DNA of 64,000 bases from Sedimentitalea sp039941015 (GCF_039941015.1 NZ_JBDVFI010000049.1); one strand, 5' to 3'; shown: positions 16,394 to 25,689, numbered from the stretch's first letter. The notes: generated by a model from the letters alone, not told the origin. A program made the numbers and translations.

Positions 16394-16963
16394 ATGGCCG
16401 AAACCGGGTTTTCCTGTTCCTGCGGCAAAGTCTGCGGGCGCGTAGCGGCCGCTGGCCCGAAGACCGGCGTACACTTGGTCTGTCATTGCGGCGACTGTCG
16501 CGCAGCGGGTCGGTACTTTGGGCATACTGACTCGGCACAGACCGGTGTCGACATGTTTCAGACCAGCCCGGACACCATCCAGTTTTCATCCGGCGCCGAA
16601 CACCTTGCGATCCTGCGGCTCAGCCCGAAGGGGCCCCTTCGCTGGTACGCCGCATGCTGCAATACACCAATGTTCAATACGCTAAGCCGTCCTGGCCTCG
16701 CTTTTGTGACTGTATTGCTCTCCAACACGGACGATCCTGCAGTCTTTGGGCCAGTGGCCGCAGAGAGTTTTGTGCCTCAGGCGGGTGGTCCTCCCAAGCA
16801 CAAGAACGGCGGGCGGATGGTCATGGGCATCATGTCCCGTTTGGCTGCAGCGCGTTTGTCGGGACGATGGAAGAAAACACCGTTCTTTGATATCGCGACG
16901 GGCGAACCACGCGCACCCATCCGCCTGATCGACAAGGAAGAACGCGCAGCGCTTTACAACTGA
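16394..16963 (+). CDS. DUF6151 family Cys-rich protein (GFA-like)
   Basis: Conserved 189-residue protein, probably zinc-binding. It shows F-S-C-S-C-G-K-V-C-G near residues 7-15, V-C-H-C-G-D-C-R-A near 31-39 and A-A-C-C-N-T-P near 84, the Cys arrangement of glutathione-dependent formaldehyde-activating-type folds. The overall sequence fits DUF6151. The gene begins 12 bp after phaZ, so it may be co-transcribed with it, but there is no biochemical link to PHA that I know of. Confidence 0.7.
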   Translation: MAETGFSCSCGKVCGRVAAAGPKTGVHLVCHCGDCRAAGRYFGHTDSAQTGVDMFQTSPDTIQFSSGAEHLAILRLSPKGPLRWYAACCNTPMFNTLSRPGLAFVTVLLSNTDDPAVFGPVAAESFVPQAGGPPKHKNGGRMVMGIMSRLAAARLSGRWKKTPFFDIATGEPRAPIRLIDKEERAALYN

Positions 16964-16993
16964 CCCGCCTTTCGGTAGATCGCGACAAATTCC

Positions 16994-17650
16994 CTACGCA
17001 TCAGTCTGTTTAGCTACAGCAGGCATTGAAATCCCCCGAAACTGCGGAAAATCGGCATAGCGGGCCTTGCGTTGCGACAGGGGTTCTTCCGGCTCTTGCC
17101 CGGCCACCAACAGATGGCCACGCGGCGCGATATAGCTGTCGATACGGCGCAGCGGCACGGGCCGCCAGACGAGATTGAAGGCGCAGAGTTTTGGAAAGAA
17201 CCAAATCTCTGAATACGTCAGATGATCATGCAGCCACCACGCCAGATCCCGCCAGTCGCGGCCGGATTCATATTGATCGGCGAACCACGGAATGACCACG
17301 GAGGCGCCCGCTATCCGCTGATCGCCCTCTCCGCGATCCCAGATGTGACATTCCAGCGGGTTGTCGTTGCGTGCGCAGTTCAGCCGGTTCTCGTTTCCGA
17401 ACCGATTCAACGACGGAGAGCGATAGCCAGAGCGCACCGCGATCCGGCCAAATGTTTCTTCGAGCGGGTCCATCAGCGTCTGACAAAACGCGCGACCGTT
17501 TTCGATGACGCGGTCCGGATCCTCGGGAATGTTGCTCAGTTCGTGCATGTTGGCGATCTCGGAATACAGAAAGTCACGCATGAAAAAGTAGCGCGATAAC
17601 CGAACACGCCCCAGATTCTCCAGCCCCCGCATACTGCGTGGGGCACGCAT
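16994..17650 (-). CDS. Conserved hypothetical protein, M15-peptidase-like fold
   Basis: About 218 residues, not assigned with certainty. The middle contains V-R-S-G-Y-R-S-P-S-L-N, close to the R-S-G-Y-R-x-P-x-x-N motif of D-Ala-D-Ala carboxypeptidase-like (M15) proteins, and E-C-H-I-W-D could supply a metal-binding His. The usual H-x-x-G-x-A-x-D motif is not evident, so enzyme activity is doubtful. It is the last gene of a four-gene minus-strand run; the ATG overlaps the preceding VOC-gene stop (TGATG), and a GTG one codon earlier is an alternative start. Confidence 0.6.
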   Translation of the reverse strand: MRAPRSMRGLENLGRVRLSRYFFMRDFLYSEIANMHELSNIPEDPDRVIENGRAFCQTLMDPLEETFGRIAVRSGYRSPSLNRFGNENRLNCARNDNPLECHIWDRGEGDQRIAGASVVIPWFADQYESGRDWRDLAWWLHDHLTYSEIWFFPKLCAFNLVWRPVPLRRIDSYIAPRGHLLVAGQEPEEPLSQRKARYADFPQFRGISMPAVAKQTDA

Positions 17651-18081
17651 CACTCGTATCCGGTCCAGCGAAAGGCCCCATCTGCGGCCAGCGGCGAATA
17701 GGGATTAAACGCCACCTCCCAGATGCAACCGTCAGGCGCACGAAAATACCCGATATGACCGCCCCAGAACACATCATGGGCGGGTTTGAGAATGGTCGCC
17801 CCTGCCGCCTCTGCTGCATTCAGAGTTTCAGCAACGTCCTGCTTGTCGCGAACGTTATACGCCAGCGTCATTGCCCCGTGCCCAAGATCGTCTACCGGCA
17901 GCCCCATATCACGCGCCAGATTTTCCAACGGATAGAGCCCAAGGGTCTGCCCGATCAGATCATAAGCGATGATACCCTCCTGAGCTGGCACACTCTGCCA
18001 GCCCAATGCTTCGTAGAAGGCGGCGGCGGCATCCATATCAGGAACACCCAACGTGATGAGGCTGATCCGTTGTTCCATCAT
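17650..18081 (-). CDS. VOC (glyoxalase/bleomycin-resistance) family protein
   Basis: A 143-residue vicinal-oxygen-chelate protein with two beta-alpha-beta-beta-beta repeats: I-S-L-I-T-L-G-V-P-D-M-D-x-A-x-x-F-Y-E-A-L-G-W at the N-terminus and G-Y-F-R-A-P-D-G-C-I-W-E-V-A-F-N-P near residues 111-127, which ends with the canonical metal-ligand Glu. The substrate is unknown. Start and stop overlap the neighbouring genes by a few bases, so the gene is embedded in a translationally coupled operon with two alpha/beta hydrolases. Confidence 0.85.
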   Translation of the reverse strand: MMEQRISLITLGVPDMDAAAAFYEALGWQSVPAQEGIIAYDLIGQTLGLYPLENLARDMGLPVDDLGHGAMTLAYNVRDKQDVAETLNAAEAAGATILKPAHDVFWGGHIGYFRAPDGCIWEVAFNPYSPLAADGAFRWTGYE

Positions 18082-19067
18082 CTAATCCCCTGCTCTGTTA
18101 ACCAGTTCAGTATCGTCGCCACCGCAGTATCGGTTTGCCCCGGCGACAGTATATCACCTGCAATCACATGCGAGGACGCATCGTCGCCCTCGCCCATCGT
18201 TACAGCATGAACCGTTGCGGACCCGCCCCAATCGTTGGCAATGCGGCGCGATATGTCGGGGCTTACCACGGCGTCATCGTCTGAGAGATAGAACAGCACC
18301 GGCATCTGCGCACCGCCAAAGTCCAGCGCACTCACCACTTTGACAAGTGCCGCCATCGGCAACAGCGCGACTGTGGGGTAACTGCTTGTCCAATAGCGCG
18401 CATGAGCGTCATTCTGGGGTTGAAACGCTTGCGTCTCGCCTGCAACCAGCGGCCCCCACCACCGCACGGCCGGCAGCGTCAGCAACGCTGAGGCCGGATC
18501 GTGAAGGCCAAAGTTCGGCGAGATCAGGACCATTGCGGCAACGTCCCTGGCAAGGTCCGGGTTCACTGCCGCGACCGCAGCCAGCGTCGCGCCGGTGGAT
18601 GTGGCCAATACCACCACCTTGTCCCCCGTGGCGCGCGCAGCGGCCAATCCTTCCGCGAGGTCATACATCCAGTCCGCGACGGTCGCTTCGGCCATGGCTT
18701 CGCCCCCACGCCCATGACCGCGCAACCGGGTAAAGACCAGATTTGCCCCAAGCTCCCGTGCAACACGGTCTGGCACCGGGCGGATTTCTTCGGAGGTGGC
18801 AGAAAAACCATGCAGGTAGAGGATCGAAATGGGCGTACGCGTTTCGCTTTGCCCGGCCCAGACAACACGCTTTTCGGTTCCCGGCGTGATATCCTGATAC
18901 CTTGACTCGATGCTCTCAAAGTAGACTTGGACACCTTCGCCAAACTTTCGCGGCTCGAACTCTGCCGAAAGATCGACAGGCTCGTAGGGGCCAAGCCACC
19001 AAATCACGGCAACGATCCCGACAAGACTGGCAATGATGCGGCCTAATATCTTGCCGAGCTTGCGCAT
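18078..19067 (-). CDS. Membrane-anchored alpha/beta hydrolase
   Basis: A 329-residue hydrolase with an N-terminal signal-anchor (residues 8-26), so the catalytic domain is probably periplasmic. Features are L-Y-L-H-G-F-S-A-T (oxyanion strand) near 84, R-G-H-G-R near 116, a nucleophile elbow A-T-S-T-G-A in place of G-x-S-x-G, and a late S-S-H near 305 as candidate catalytic His. The elbow deviation is shared by some monoglyceride-lipase-like enzymes. The ATG follows directly on the TAG stop of the upstream hydrolase. Confidence 0.8.
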   Translation of the reverse strand: MRKLGKILGRIIASLVGIVAVIWWLGPYEPVDLSAEFEPRKFGEGVQVYFESIESRYQDITPGTEKRVVWAGQSETRTPISILYLHGFSATSEEIRPVPDRVARELGANLVFTRLRGHGRGGEAMAEATVADWMYDLAEGLAAARATGDKVVVLATSTGATLAAVAAVNPDLARDVAAMVLISPNFGLHDPASALLTLPAVRWWGPLVAGETQAFQPQNDAHARYWTSSYPTVALLPMAALVKVVSALDFGGAQMPVLFYLSDDDAVVSPDISRRIANDWGGSATVHAVTMGEGDDASSHVIAGDILSPGQTDTAVATILNWLTEQGIR

Positions 19068-19820
19068 CTAGCTGACCCCGCGCAGCACATCCGCGACGGC
19101 ATCCTCAATCAGCCCCAGACAAGGCTCATCCGAAAATCGGTGATCTGCGTCCTTGACCAGTGTCAGCCGCATGTCGGCACAATCGGCATGGCCCAGCAGA
19201 CGCAGCGCGGTTTCGGTGCTGACAGCGGTATCTTGGGTGCCTTGCAGACAGCGGACCGGAAACGGCAATGACAAGGACTGGCGCAGGACCAGACGGGTTC
19301 TGCCATCTTCGATCATGCGTTTGCTGATGATGTAAGGTTCCATGTAATCCGACGGCAACTCCACGTGGCCAACCGTTTCCAACGCCTGTTTCTGGGCATC
19401 CGTGAAGTTGGCCCAATATCCGTCTTCGGTGAAATCAGGCGCGGCAGCGATAGTGACCATACCGGCAATGCGCTCGGGAATCGCTCGGGCCAGCAGCAGC
19501 GCCTGCCAACCCCCCATGGAGGAGCCGACAATAACCAGCGGTCCCTCTGTCAGGGAAGTAACGCTCGCCAGCGTGTCTTCTGCCCAATCACCAATACAGC
19601 CCTCTTCGAACGTGCCACTGGATTCGCCGTGGCCGGAATAATCGAACCGCAAAAAAGCCTGCCCATGGCGCTTTGCCCAGTCTTCCAGATGCACCGCCTT
19701 TGTCCCCTGCATGTCGGATTTCAGTCCGCCGAGGAACACGATGCAGGGCCCGTTTCCCTTGGTCATGTGATAGGCGATGCGCCGCCCCTGCGGTGTCTCA
19801 AGATAGGCTGGCTCGGTCAT
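19068..19820 (-). CDS. Cytoplasmic alpha/beta hydrolase (ABHD10-like)
   Basis: A 250-residue serine hydrolase. It has F-L-G-G-L-K-S-D-M near residue 29, the H-G-E-S-S-G region near 64, nucleophile elbow V-G-S-S-M-G-G near 97-103 and a catalytic His in D-A-D-H-R-F-S near 226. The D-M-x-G-T-K and S-G-H-G-x-S-x-G segments are typical of ABHD10/acyl-protein-thioesterase-like proteins. The start at 19820 has a strong GGAGGG site; the frame extends 30 bp further without support. It leads the minus-strand hydrolase-hydrolase-VOC-DUF operon. Confidence 0.83.
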   Translation of the reverse strand: MTEPAYLETPQGRRIAYHMTKGNGPCIVFLGGLKSDMQGTKAVHLEDWAKRHGQAFLRFDYSGHGESSGTFEEGCIGDWAEDTLASVTSLTEGPLVIVGSSMGGWQALLLARAIPERIAGMVTIAAAPDFTEDGYWANFTDAQKQALETVGHVELPSDYMEPYIISKRMIEDGRTRLVLRQSLSLPFPVRCLQGTQDTAVSTETALRLLGHADCADMRLTLVKDADHRFSDEPCLGLIEDAVADVLRGVS

Positions 19821-19976
19821 GGTCCCTCCGAAGTTTGGGCGATCATGCACGACGCGGCGCTGGCTGCAAATGCCGAATTGAGCAAGGCCCCGCGCGTCAG
19901 AGGTTCCTCGCGGTTCGCGGGGTTGTCGCCACTTGCCGGACTTCGTAAGGCTTCATTTATTCAACAAAGGTCGCCC

Positions 19977-20990
19977 ATGTTCCGGATCATTCGCCTCATC
20001 CCTATTATCCTGTGCCTGTTGGCTATTGCGCTCGCGACCCTGTGGGGCGCGCTGGCGTTCTGGTATCACGGGCCGGTCGCTGAACAGCAGAAACCCTATG
20101 TGATCGGCGCGTTTACATTCTTTGGCTTTCTGGTCTGTCTGGGTCTGTTCACGCGGCGCAGGGTCGGTGTGCTCGGTCTGTTTGGGTTGGTGTTTGCCGG
20201 GATTCTGTTCTGGTGGGGCGGAATTACGCCCCCGGCCGATCGCAACTGGGCGCCGGATGTGGCCCGACAGGTAACCGGGCAGATCGATGGCGACATCCTC
20301 ACACTTGAGAATAGGCGCAATTTTGACTGGCACGGCGCCCACGACGCGACGCCTCAGTGGGAAACCCGCAGTTATGACCTGAGCAAGTTGCAAACAGTGG
20401 ATATGTTCCTGTCCTACTGGGCAGGCCCCTTGATGGCTCATTTCATCGTCAGCTTCGGCTTTTCGGACGGTGAATACCTTGCGTGGTCTGTCGAGGTGCG
20501 ACGCGAGGTGGATGGCAAATTTTCCCCGATCGCGGATGCGTTCAAGTCCAACACATTGATCATTCTGGCGGCGGATGAACGCGACGTTGTAGGTGTGCGG
20601 TCGAACTTTCGCGACGAAGACGTGCAACTGTTTCGACTGCACACCAGCCCAAAGACAGCAAGGGCCTTGCTGACCGAATACGTGCGCGATGCAAACGCGC
20701 TGGCGCGGCAGCCCGCGTTCTACAATTCCCTGACCACGAATTGTACAACCGTCGTGGTGCGCATGATGCGGGCGATCGGCAACGGTCTGCCATTTGACTG
20801 GCGCTTGCTGGCGAACGGATATGTGCCCGACTACGCCTATGACCAACAGGCGCTGGACATGCGGTATTCAATCTCGGATCTGCGGGCATTGGGCAGGATC
20901 GACCGCCGCGCCAACGCGTACGGGTTGAAGCCAGGTTTTTCCGAGGCCATCCGGCAGGATGTCCCCACGCCAACAAGAGATACGCCCTAA
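19977..20990 (+). CDS. DUF4105 membrane protein (Lnb-type N-terminal domain)
   Basis: A 337-residue protein with two or three hydrophobic segments in the first 80 residues, then a periplasmic DUF4105 domain. Signature parts are F-G-F-S-D-G-E-Y-L-A-W-S-V-E near residue 161 and the conserved Y-N-S-L-T-T-N-C-T-T segment near 243-252, whose Asn-Cys-Thr is the family's presumed active-site Cys. The function of DUF4105 is unknown. The frame is open 600 bp upstream, but the ATG at 19977 has AAAGG in place and begins the membrane anchor. It ends convergently with the next gene, overlapping by four bases. Confidence 0.8.
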   Translation: MFRIIRLIPIILCLLAIALATLWGALAFWYHGPVAEQQKPYVIGAFTFFGFLVCLGLFTRRRVGVLGLFGLVFAGILFWWGGITPPADRNWAPDVARQVTGQIDGDILTLENRRNFDWHGAHDATPQWETRSYDLSKLQTVDMFLSYWAGPLMAHFIVSFGFSDGEYLAWSVEVRREVDGKFSPIADAFKSNTLIILAADERDVVGVRSNFRDEDVQLFRLHTSPKTARALLTEYVRDANALARQPAFYNSLTTNCTTVVVRMMRAIGNGLPFDWRLLANGYVPDYAYDQQALDMRYSISDLRALGRIDRRANAYGLKPGFSEAIRQDVPTPTRDTP

Positions 20991-22096
20991 TCCGGGACAA
21001 GCACCCGAACGACCGGCACATCGTTCAGCACTTCGACCAGTGTCGGGGGCTTTACCTTGGTGTCAAAGTTGTCCTTTTCGAGGCTTGAGCCGATCAACTG
21101 AACCACCTCGGGAGAGCCGGCAAACTTGGAATGCGTCCCCGATGCGGAGTCGTCTATTTCGCTTAGGTCGATGACAGTAACGCCAAGACTGGAAAGCTCC
21201 GCCGCATCCGCAGCACCGACCCGCTCGACACCCCCTGAAATCCGCCGCGAGACCATCAAAGCACGGTCATCTCTGGACACGAACACAAAGAAGTTCCCAG
21301 TGTCGCCCTGCATACGGTTCAACTGAGTCTTAAACAGATCAAGATCAATATCCGGGGCCGCGAACATGACGTTGTTCACCCTGTCAAAGGTATATGGCCT
21401 CTCCGATACGCTCGCCTCGACCAAGGCTTCCACCGTCACCAGCGACCCCATTGAATGAGCAAACAGATCAATCCCCCGTGCGCGTGACGACCCCAGTATT
21501 CTGGCTGTTTTCAGCAACTGCGGTCGTGCCGCAAGCGCGCTGTTGAGGTCATAAACATAGTGAGATGCCTTCCCGGCGGACGCCCAGGCAAACAGCACCG
21601 GTACGCCCGAGAAATTCGTGTCTTCGACGAACTGCGCGATCCGCAGGACCGAATCCGTGAAGGTATTGTTGTAGCCGTGGATGAACAAAAGCACGTCGCG
21701 GTCCTGAGGTGCCCGCCGCGCGAGTTCGGCATTGAGACCCGCCACAAATGAGTCCGAGTTGGCATAGACGGACGGTTCGATCACTGCAAATTCGGTTCTG
21801 GGGTCCGGAGGCAACCGCGTTGGCCGCTCAATCATGCCTGACTGATGGCTCGGCGGGATCGACACTACAACCGAGGACAACCCCAGATCAGGAGCACGCT
21901 CGCCCGAATAGAAGACTCCGATGGCTTCGGTCGCTTCTCGGGTGGTTGCAATGAATATCTTCTGGCGGCTGGCGTCGCTCACGCTGAGAACCGGCTCGGT
22001 GCCATTATCGATGCCAATCAGATCGGGCGGACGCGTGCAGGACAGCAGCCCGGCACACAGCACAAGTGTAACGAGAGCGCGAACCGTTGCGATCAT
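20987..22096 (-). CDS. Lipoprotein alpha/beta hydrolase, DUF900 family
   Basis: A 369-residue putative esterase. The N-terminus is a lipoprotein signal with lipobox L-L-S-C around residue 20. The hydrolase core shows L-L-F-I-H-G-Y-N-N-T-F near 136, typical of DUF900, and the nucleophile elbow F-A-H-S-M-G-S near 212. DUF900 proteins are predicted secreted or outer-membrane-anchored esterases; no substrate is known. It converges on the DUF4105 gene and shares no operon partner. Confidence 0.83.
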   Translation of the reverse strand: MIATVRALVTLVLCAGLLSCTRPPDLIGIDNGTEPVLSVSDASRQKIFIATTREATEAIGVFYSGERAPDLGLSSVVVSIPPSHQSGMIERPTRLPPDPRTEFAVIEPSVYANSDSFVAGLNAELARRAPQDRDVLLFIHGYNNTFTDSVLRIAQFVEDTNFSGVPVLFAWASAGKASHYVYDLNSALAARPQLLKTARILGSSRARGIDLFAHSMGSLVTVEALVEASVSERPYTFDRVNNVMFAAPDIDLDLFKTQLNRMQGDTGNFFVFVSRDDRALMVSRRISGGVERVGAADAAELSSLGVTVIDLSEIDDSASGTHSKFAGSPEVVQLIGSSLEKDNFDTKVKPPTLVEVLNDVPVVRVLVPD

Positions 22097-22306
22097 GTCA
22101 TGAAACTCCGCGCTTAGGCTTCCAATGCCCCGGCCTGCCGAACCCGAAGCTTTTGGCGCGGACTATCAAGGCCAACATCATTGGAAGCAAGTCCCGATGT
22201 CGTGCAATAGCCGGTTGACTTGCCCTTAAGTGCGCCCCAAATAGGCGGCACATACATAACCCGCAACCGGGCGTTCAGTGGGCGCCAAACCGACGAGGAG
22301 GCCCAG

Positions 22307-24253
22307 ATGGCCCAAATCTCTCTCACTCTTCCTGATGGCAATGCACGATCCTATAACGCCGGTATCACCGCGGCGCAGGTTGCAGCCGATATTTCCACTT
22401 CCTTGGCCAAAAAGGCGATCAGTGCGACCGTCAATGGGCAGCATTGGGATCTGGCGTGGCCGATCGACGTGGATGCCGACATCGCGCTTCACACCCTGAA
22501 AGACGAGGCGCAGGCCAACGAGCTGATTCGCCACGATCTGGCGCACATCATGGCCCGTGCCGTGCAGGAAATCTGGCCCGACACAAAGGTTACAATTGGC
22601 CCGGTGATCGACAATGGCTGGTATTATGATTTCGATCGCGAGGATCCGTTCACCCCCGAAGATTTGGGGCTGATCGAAAAGAAGATGAAAGAGATCATCA
22701 ACAAGCGCGACCCCGTGACCACCGAGGTCTGGGATCGCGAGCGTGCGATCAAGCATTACACCGCCAACAACGAACCCTATAAGGTCGAGCTGATCGAAGC
22801 CATTCCGGGCGACGAACCCCTGCGCATGTATTGGCATGGGCATTGGCAGGATCTGTGTCGTGGCCCACACCTGCAACATACCGGGCAGGTGCCGGGTGAT
22901 GCGTTCAAGCTGATGTCGATCGCAGGTGCCTATTGGCGTGGTGACAGTGACCGCGCGATGTTGCAGCGAATTTACGGAGTTGCCTTTCAGAACAAGGAAA
23001 AGCTGAAAGCGCATCTCAACATGCTGGAAGAGGCTGCGAAACGGGACCACCGTAAGCTGGGCCGCGAGATGGACCTGTTCCACCTGCAACCGGAAGCACC
23101 GGGTCAAATTTTCTGGCACCCCAACGGCTGGAAAATCTACACCCAGCTTCAGGATTATATGCGTCGCCAGCAAACTCGCGGCGGCTATGTTGAAGTGAAT
23201 ACACCGCAAGTGGTCGACCGGAAACTGTGGGAAGCCTCGGGGCACTGGGACAAATACCAGGAGAACATGTTTATCGTCGAAGTCGACGAGGAGCATGCAC
23301 GGGAAAAGGCCGTCAACGCGCTGAAGCCGATGAACTGCCCTTGCCATGTGGAGATTTTCAAGCAGGGGCTGAAATCGTATCGCGATCTGCCCCTGCGCAT
23401 GGCCGAGTTCGGATCCTGCAACAGGTATGAACCTTCGGGCGCACTGCACGGTATTATGCGGGTGCGCGGTTTCACACAGGATGACGCTCATATCTTCTGC
23501 TCAGAAGACCAGATCGAATCCGAGACAAAGCGATTTCTCGACTTCCTGTCCAACGTCTACAGCGATCTCGGCTTTGAAAGCTTCAAGGTCAAGTTCTCGG
23601 ATCGGCCGGAGGTACGCGCCGGCACGGATGAACAATGGGACAAGGCCGACAAGCTTCTGAAAGAAGCCTGCGATGCCGCCGGATGTGCCTATGATCTCAA
23701 CCCGGGGGAAGGTGCGTTTTACGGTCCCAAGCTGGAATTCGTGCTGACCGACGCAATTGGCCGGGACTGGCAATGTGGCACCTTGCAGGTGGATTTCATC
23801 ATTCCCGAACGGCTGGGCGCGACCTATATCGGCGCAGACGGCGATCGGCACACCCCGGTCATGTTGCACCGCGCAACCCTTGGGTCGTTTGAACGGTTCA
23901 TCGGCATCCTGATCGAAGAGCATGCAGGCAAGCTGCCATTCTGGCTCGCCCCGCGTCAGGTTGTCGTTGCCTCAATCACCTCCGAGGCTGATGACTATGT
24001 GCATGAGGTCATTGCCGAACTGCAAAAGGCCGGTGTGCGTGCAGAGGCTGACACGCGCAACGAAAAGATCAACTACAAGGTCCGCGAGCACTCGCTGGGC
24101 AAGGTTCCTGTGATCCTTGCGGTTGGCGGGCGCGAAATCGAAGAGCGGACCGTGTCGGTGCGCCGACTGGGCGACAAGCGCACAAGCGTTCAGGCGCTGG
24201 CAGATGTTACAGCGGCCCTGTCACACGAGGCGACGCCTCCGGATCTTCTGTAA
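22307..24253 (+). CDS. thrS: Threonyl-tRNA synthetase
   Basis: Class II synthetase charging tRNA-Thr, 648 residues. It contains an N-terminal TGS domain (1-63), an editing domain with H-D-L-A-H-I-M-A-R-A near 79-88, and a catalytic core with M-N-C-P-C-H-V-E (zinc Cys/His) and R-V-R-G-F-T-Q-D-D-A-H-I-F (motif 2). The C-terminal anticodon-binding domain includes V-G-G-R-E-I. The ATG at 22307 follows GAGGAGG at six bases; an earlier in-frame ATG lacks such support. A strong hairpin follows the stop. The gene appears monocistronic. Confidence 0.97.
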   Translation: MAQISLTLPDGNARSYNAGITAAQVAADISTSLAKKAISATVNGQHWDLAWPIDVDADIALHTLKDEAQANELIRHDLAHIMARAVQEIWPDTKVTIGPVIDNGWYYDFDREDPFTPEDLGLIEKKMKEIINKRDPVTTEVWDRERAIKHYTANNEPYKVELIEAIPGDEPLRMYWHGHWQDLCRGPHLQHTGQVPGDAFKLMSIAGAYWRGDSDRAMLQRIYGVAFQNKEKLKAHLNMLEEAAKRDHRKLGREMDLFHLQPEAPGQIFWHPNGWKIYTQLQDYMRRQQTRGGYVEVNTPQVVDRKLWEASGHWDKYQENMFIVEVDEEHAREKAVNALKPMNCPCHVEIFKQGLKSYRDLPLRMAEFGSCNRYEPSGALHGIMRVRGFTQDDAHIFCSEDQIESETKRFLDFLSNVYSDLGFESFKVKFSDRPEVRAGTDEQWDKADKLLKEACDAAGCAYDLNPGEGAFYGPKLEFVLTDAIGRDWQCGTLQVDFIIPERLGATYIGADGDRHTPVMLHRATLGSFERFIGILIEEHAGKLPFWLAPRQVVVASITSEADDYVHEVIAELQKAGVRAEADTRNEKINYKVREHSLGKVPVILAVGGREIEERTVSVRRLGDKRTSVQALADVTAALSHEATPPDLL

Positions 24254-24274
24254 TATTCGCGATCCAAGCGTAAC

Positions 24275-24302
24275 AATCCGGCCCCGAAAACCGGGCCGGA
24301 TT
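24275..24302 (+). terminator. thrS terminator hairpin
   Basis: Ten-base-pair stem AATCCGGCCC (24275-24284) with its exact complement at 24293-24302 and an 8-nt loop, 21 bp after the thrS stop. No U-run follows, which is common in this group. Confidence 0.65.
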
Positions 24303-24472
24303 GAAACATTTGACAATTCCCCCCCAATTTTGGACGGTTTCACTCTCGATTGCCGTAACACGGCCTGACGGGGACGTGACGCACGGGCTCGTGAATTCAC
24401 GTCGCGCTGCTGACCACGTATCGTTCCACCATCACCGATCAATAACGTTTATCAATGCAAGGGAGACAAACC

Positions 24473-24775
24473 ATGTCCAACACAGCAAAGACACTGGCCG
24501 TAGCAGGCGCCGTTGCCGCCGCGCTCGCCGCAACCGCCAACACAGCAAGCGCGCAGGCCAAGGAAAAGTGCTATGGCGTTTCGCTGGCCGGTCAGAACGA
24601 TTGCGCCGCTGGCCCCGGCACCACCTGCGCGGGTACATCGACCGTAGATTATCAGGGCAACGCCTGGACGCTTGTCGACGCGGGCAAATGTGCTGACATG
24701 GACCTGCCGGCAATGGCCGACGGCACCGCGCGCCACGGTTCGCTCGAAGCTCTCAAGCGCGATCTGCCTGCATAA
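24473..24775 (+). CDS. bufA1: Bufferin-type metallophore precursor (DUF2282, BufA1 family)
   Basis: Precursor of a periplasmic, ribosomally made copper-binding peptide. The 100-residue product has a Sec signal peptide of about 27 residues (ending T-A-S-A) and a short mature domain with four Cys at 33, 44, 52 and 73 in the contexts E-K-C-Y-G, N-D-C-A-A-G, T-T-C-A-G-T-S-T-V-D-Y and A-G-K-C-A-D, the DUF2282 pattern. In characterised bufferins, such Cys are modified by the MNIO enzyme encoded next door. The start has AAGGGAGA at good spacing; an ATG six codons earlier is weaker. It leads a four-gene operon and is separated from bufB by a hairpin. Confidence 0.9.
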   Translation: MSNTAKTLAVAGAVAAALAATANTASAQAKEKCYGVSLAGQNDCAAGPGTTCAGTSTVDYQGNAWTLVDAGKCADMDLPAMADGTARHGSLEALKRDLPA

Positions 24776-24786
24776 GCCACGCATTC

Positions 24787-24810
24787 GGGTGGGCCGATTT
24801 CGGCCCGCCC
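24787..24810 (+). terminator. Attenuator-like hairpin between bufA1 and bufB
   Basis: Ten-base-pair GC-rich stem (24787-24796 with 24801-24810, one G-U pair) and an ATTT loop, in the 56-bp gap after the precursor gene. It likely reduces read-through, so that precursor peptide exceeds the maturation enzymes. Confidence 0.6.
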
Positions 24811-24831
24811 CACCTACAGGATACCTGTGCC

Positions 24832-25689
24832 ATGCTGGATGCCAGAAATCAGACCAAATCACTGCCAGCAGGTGTCGGGGTCGGCTACAAGCCTCAGCAC
24901 TTCACCGAAATCACCAATGCCCCCGGCGCGGTTGAATGGCTTGAAATTCATGCCGAAAACTACATGGGCGATGGTGGGCGGCCGCTGGCGCAGCTACGCG
25001 CTCTGTCCGAGCAATTTCCAGTTTCCGTGCATGGCGTCGGCCTCTCCATCGGTGGCGAGGGCGCGCTGGATACGGACCATCTGGCGCGGCTGAAGCAGCT
25101 TGTTGGCTGGCTGAACCCCGCGAGCTTTTCCGAACATCTCGCCTGGTCTACTCACGGGGCCGAATTCCTGAACGACCTGCTGCCCCTGCCCTACACCAAT
25201 GCCACGCTCACACGCATCGCTGATCACATTGACCAGGTTCAGACCGTCCTTGGCCGCCGGATGCTGCTTGAGAACCCATCAAGCTATCTGGCCTTTGACG
25301 AAAGCACGTGGTCCGAAACCGATTTCCTTGCCGAGTTGGCACAGCGGACTGGCTGTGGATTGCTGCTTGATGTCAACAACGTCTTTGTCTCGGCGACGAA
25401 CCTGAATACCACGCCACAGGATTATATCGACGGTTTTGCCCTTGGCGAAGTTGGCGAGATTCATGTGGGCGGCCATGACGAAGATACCGATGACCATGGC
25501 GCGCCTCTGCTCATTGACAGCCACGGAACCCCGGTGGCCGACCCGGTTTGGGCGCTGCTGGATCATACGCTGGCCCAATCGGGTCCGCGCCCTGTTCTGG
25601 TGGAGTGGGACAATGATGTACCGGACTGGCCCGTTCTGCGCGAAGAAGCCACGCGTGCCGCCACCTTGCTGAACCGGGTCGTGGCGTGA
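24832..25689 (+). CDS. bufB: MNIO-family peptide-modifying oxidase (DUF692, BufB)
   Basis: Multinuclear non-heme iron-dependent oxidative enzyme, 285 residues, TIM-barrel fold related to MbnB, TglH and ChrH. Family marks are G-V-G-Y-K-P-Q-H-F near residue 15, W-L-E-I-H-A-E-N-Y near 36-44, V-H-G-V-G-L-S-I-G-G near 64-73, L-L-E-N-P-S-S-Y near 143-150, L-L-D-V-N-N-V near 178-184, H-V-G-G-H near 208 and E-W-D-N-D near 260. The His, Glu, Asp and Asn residues fit the iron ligands of the family. It is predicted to modify Cys residues of the bufA1 product together with the next gene's protein. Confidence 0.92.
   Translation: MLDARNQTKSLPAGVGVGYKPQHFTEITNAPGAVEWLEIHAENYMGDGGRPLAQLRALSEQFPVSVHGVGLSIGGEGALDTDHLARLKQLVGWLNPASFSEHLAWSTHGAEFLNDLLPLPYTNATLTRIADHIDQVQTVLGRRMLLENPSSYLAFDESTWSETDFLAELAQRTGCGLLLDVNNVFVSATNLNTTPQDYIDGFALGEVGEIHVGGHDEDTDDHGAPLLIDSHGTPVADPVWALLDHTLAQSGPRPVLVEWDNDVPDWPVLREEATRAATLLNRVVA

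Noticed and set aside
22210..22306. Possible T-box or leader control of thrS
   Set aside because: The upstream gap is under 210 bp, no T-box bulge motif is visible, and T-boxes are not expected in alphaproteobacteria.
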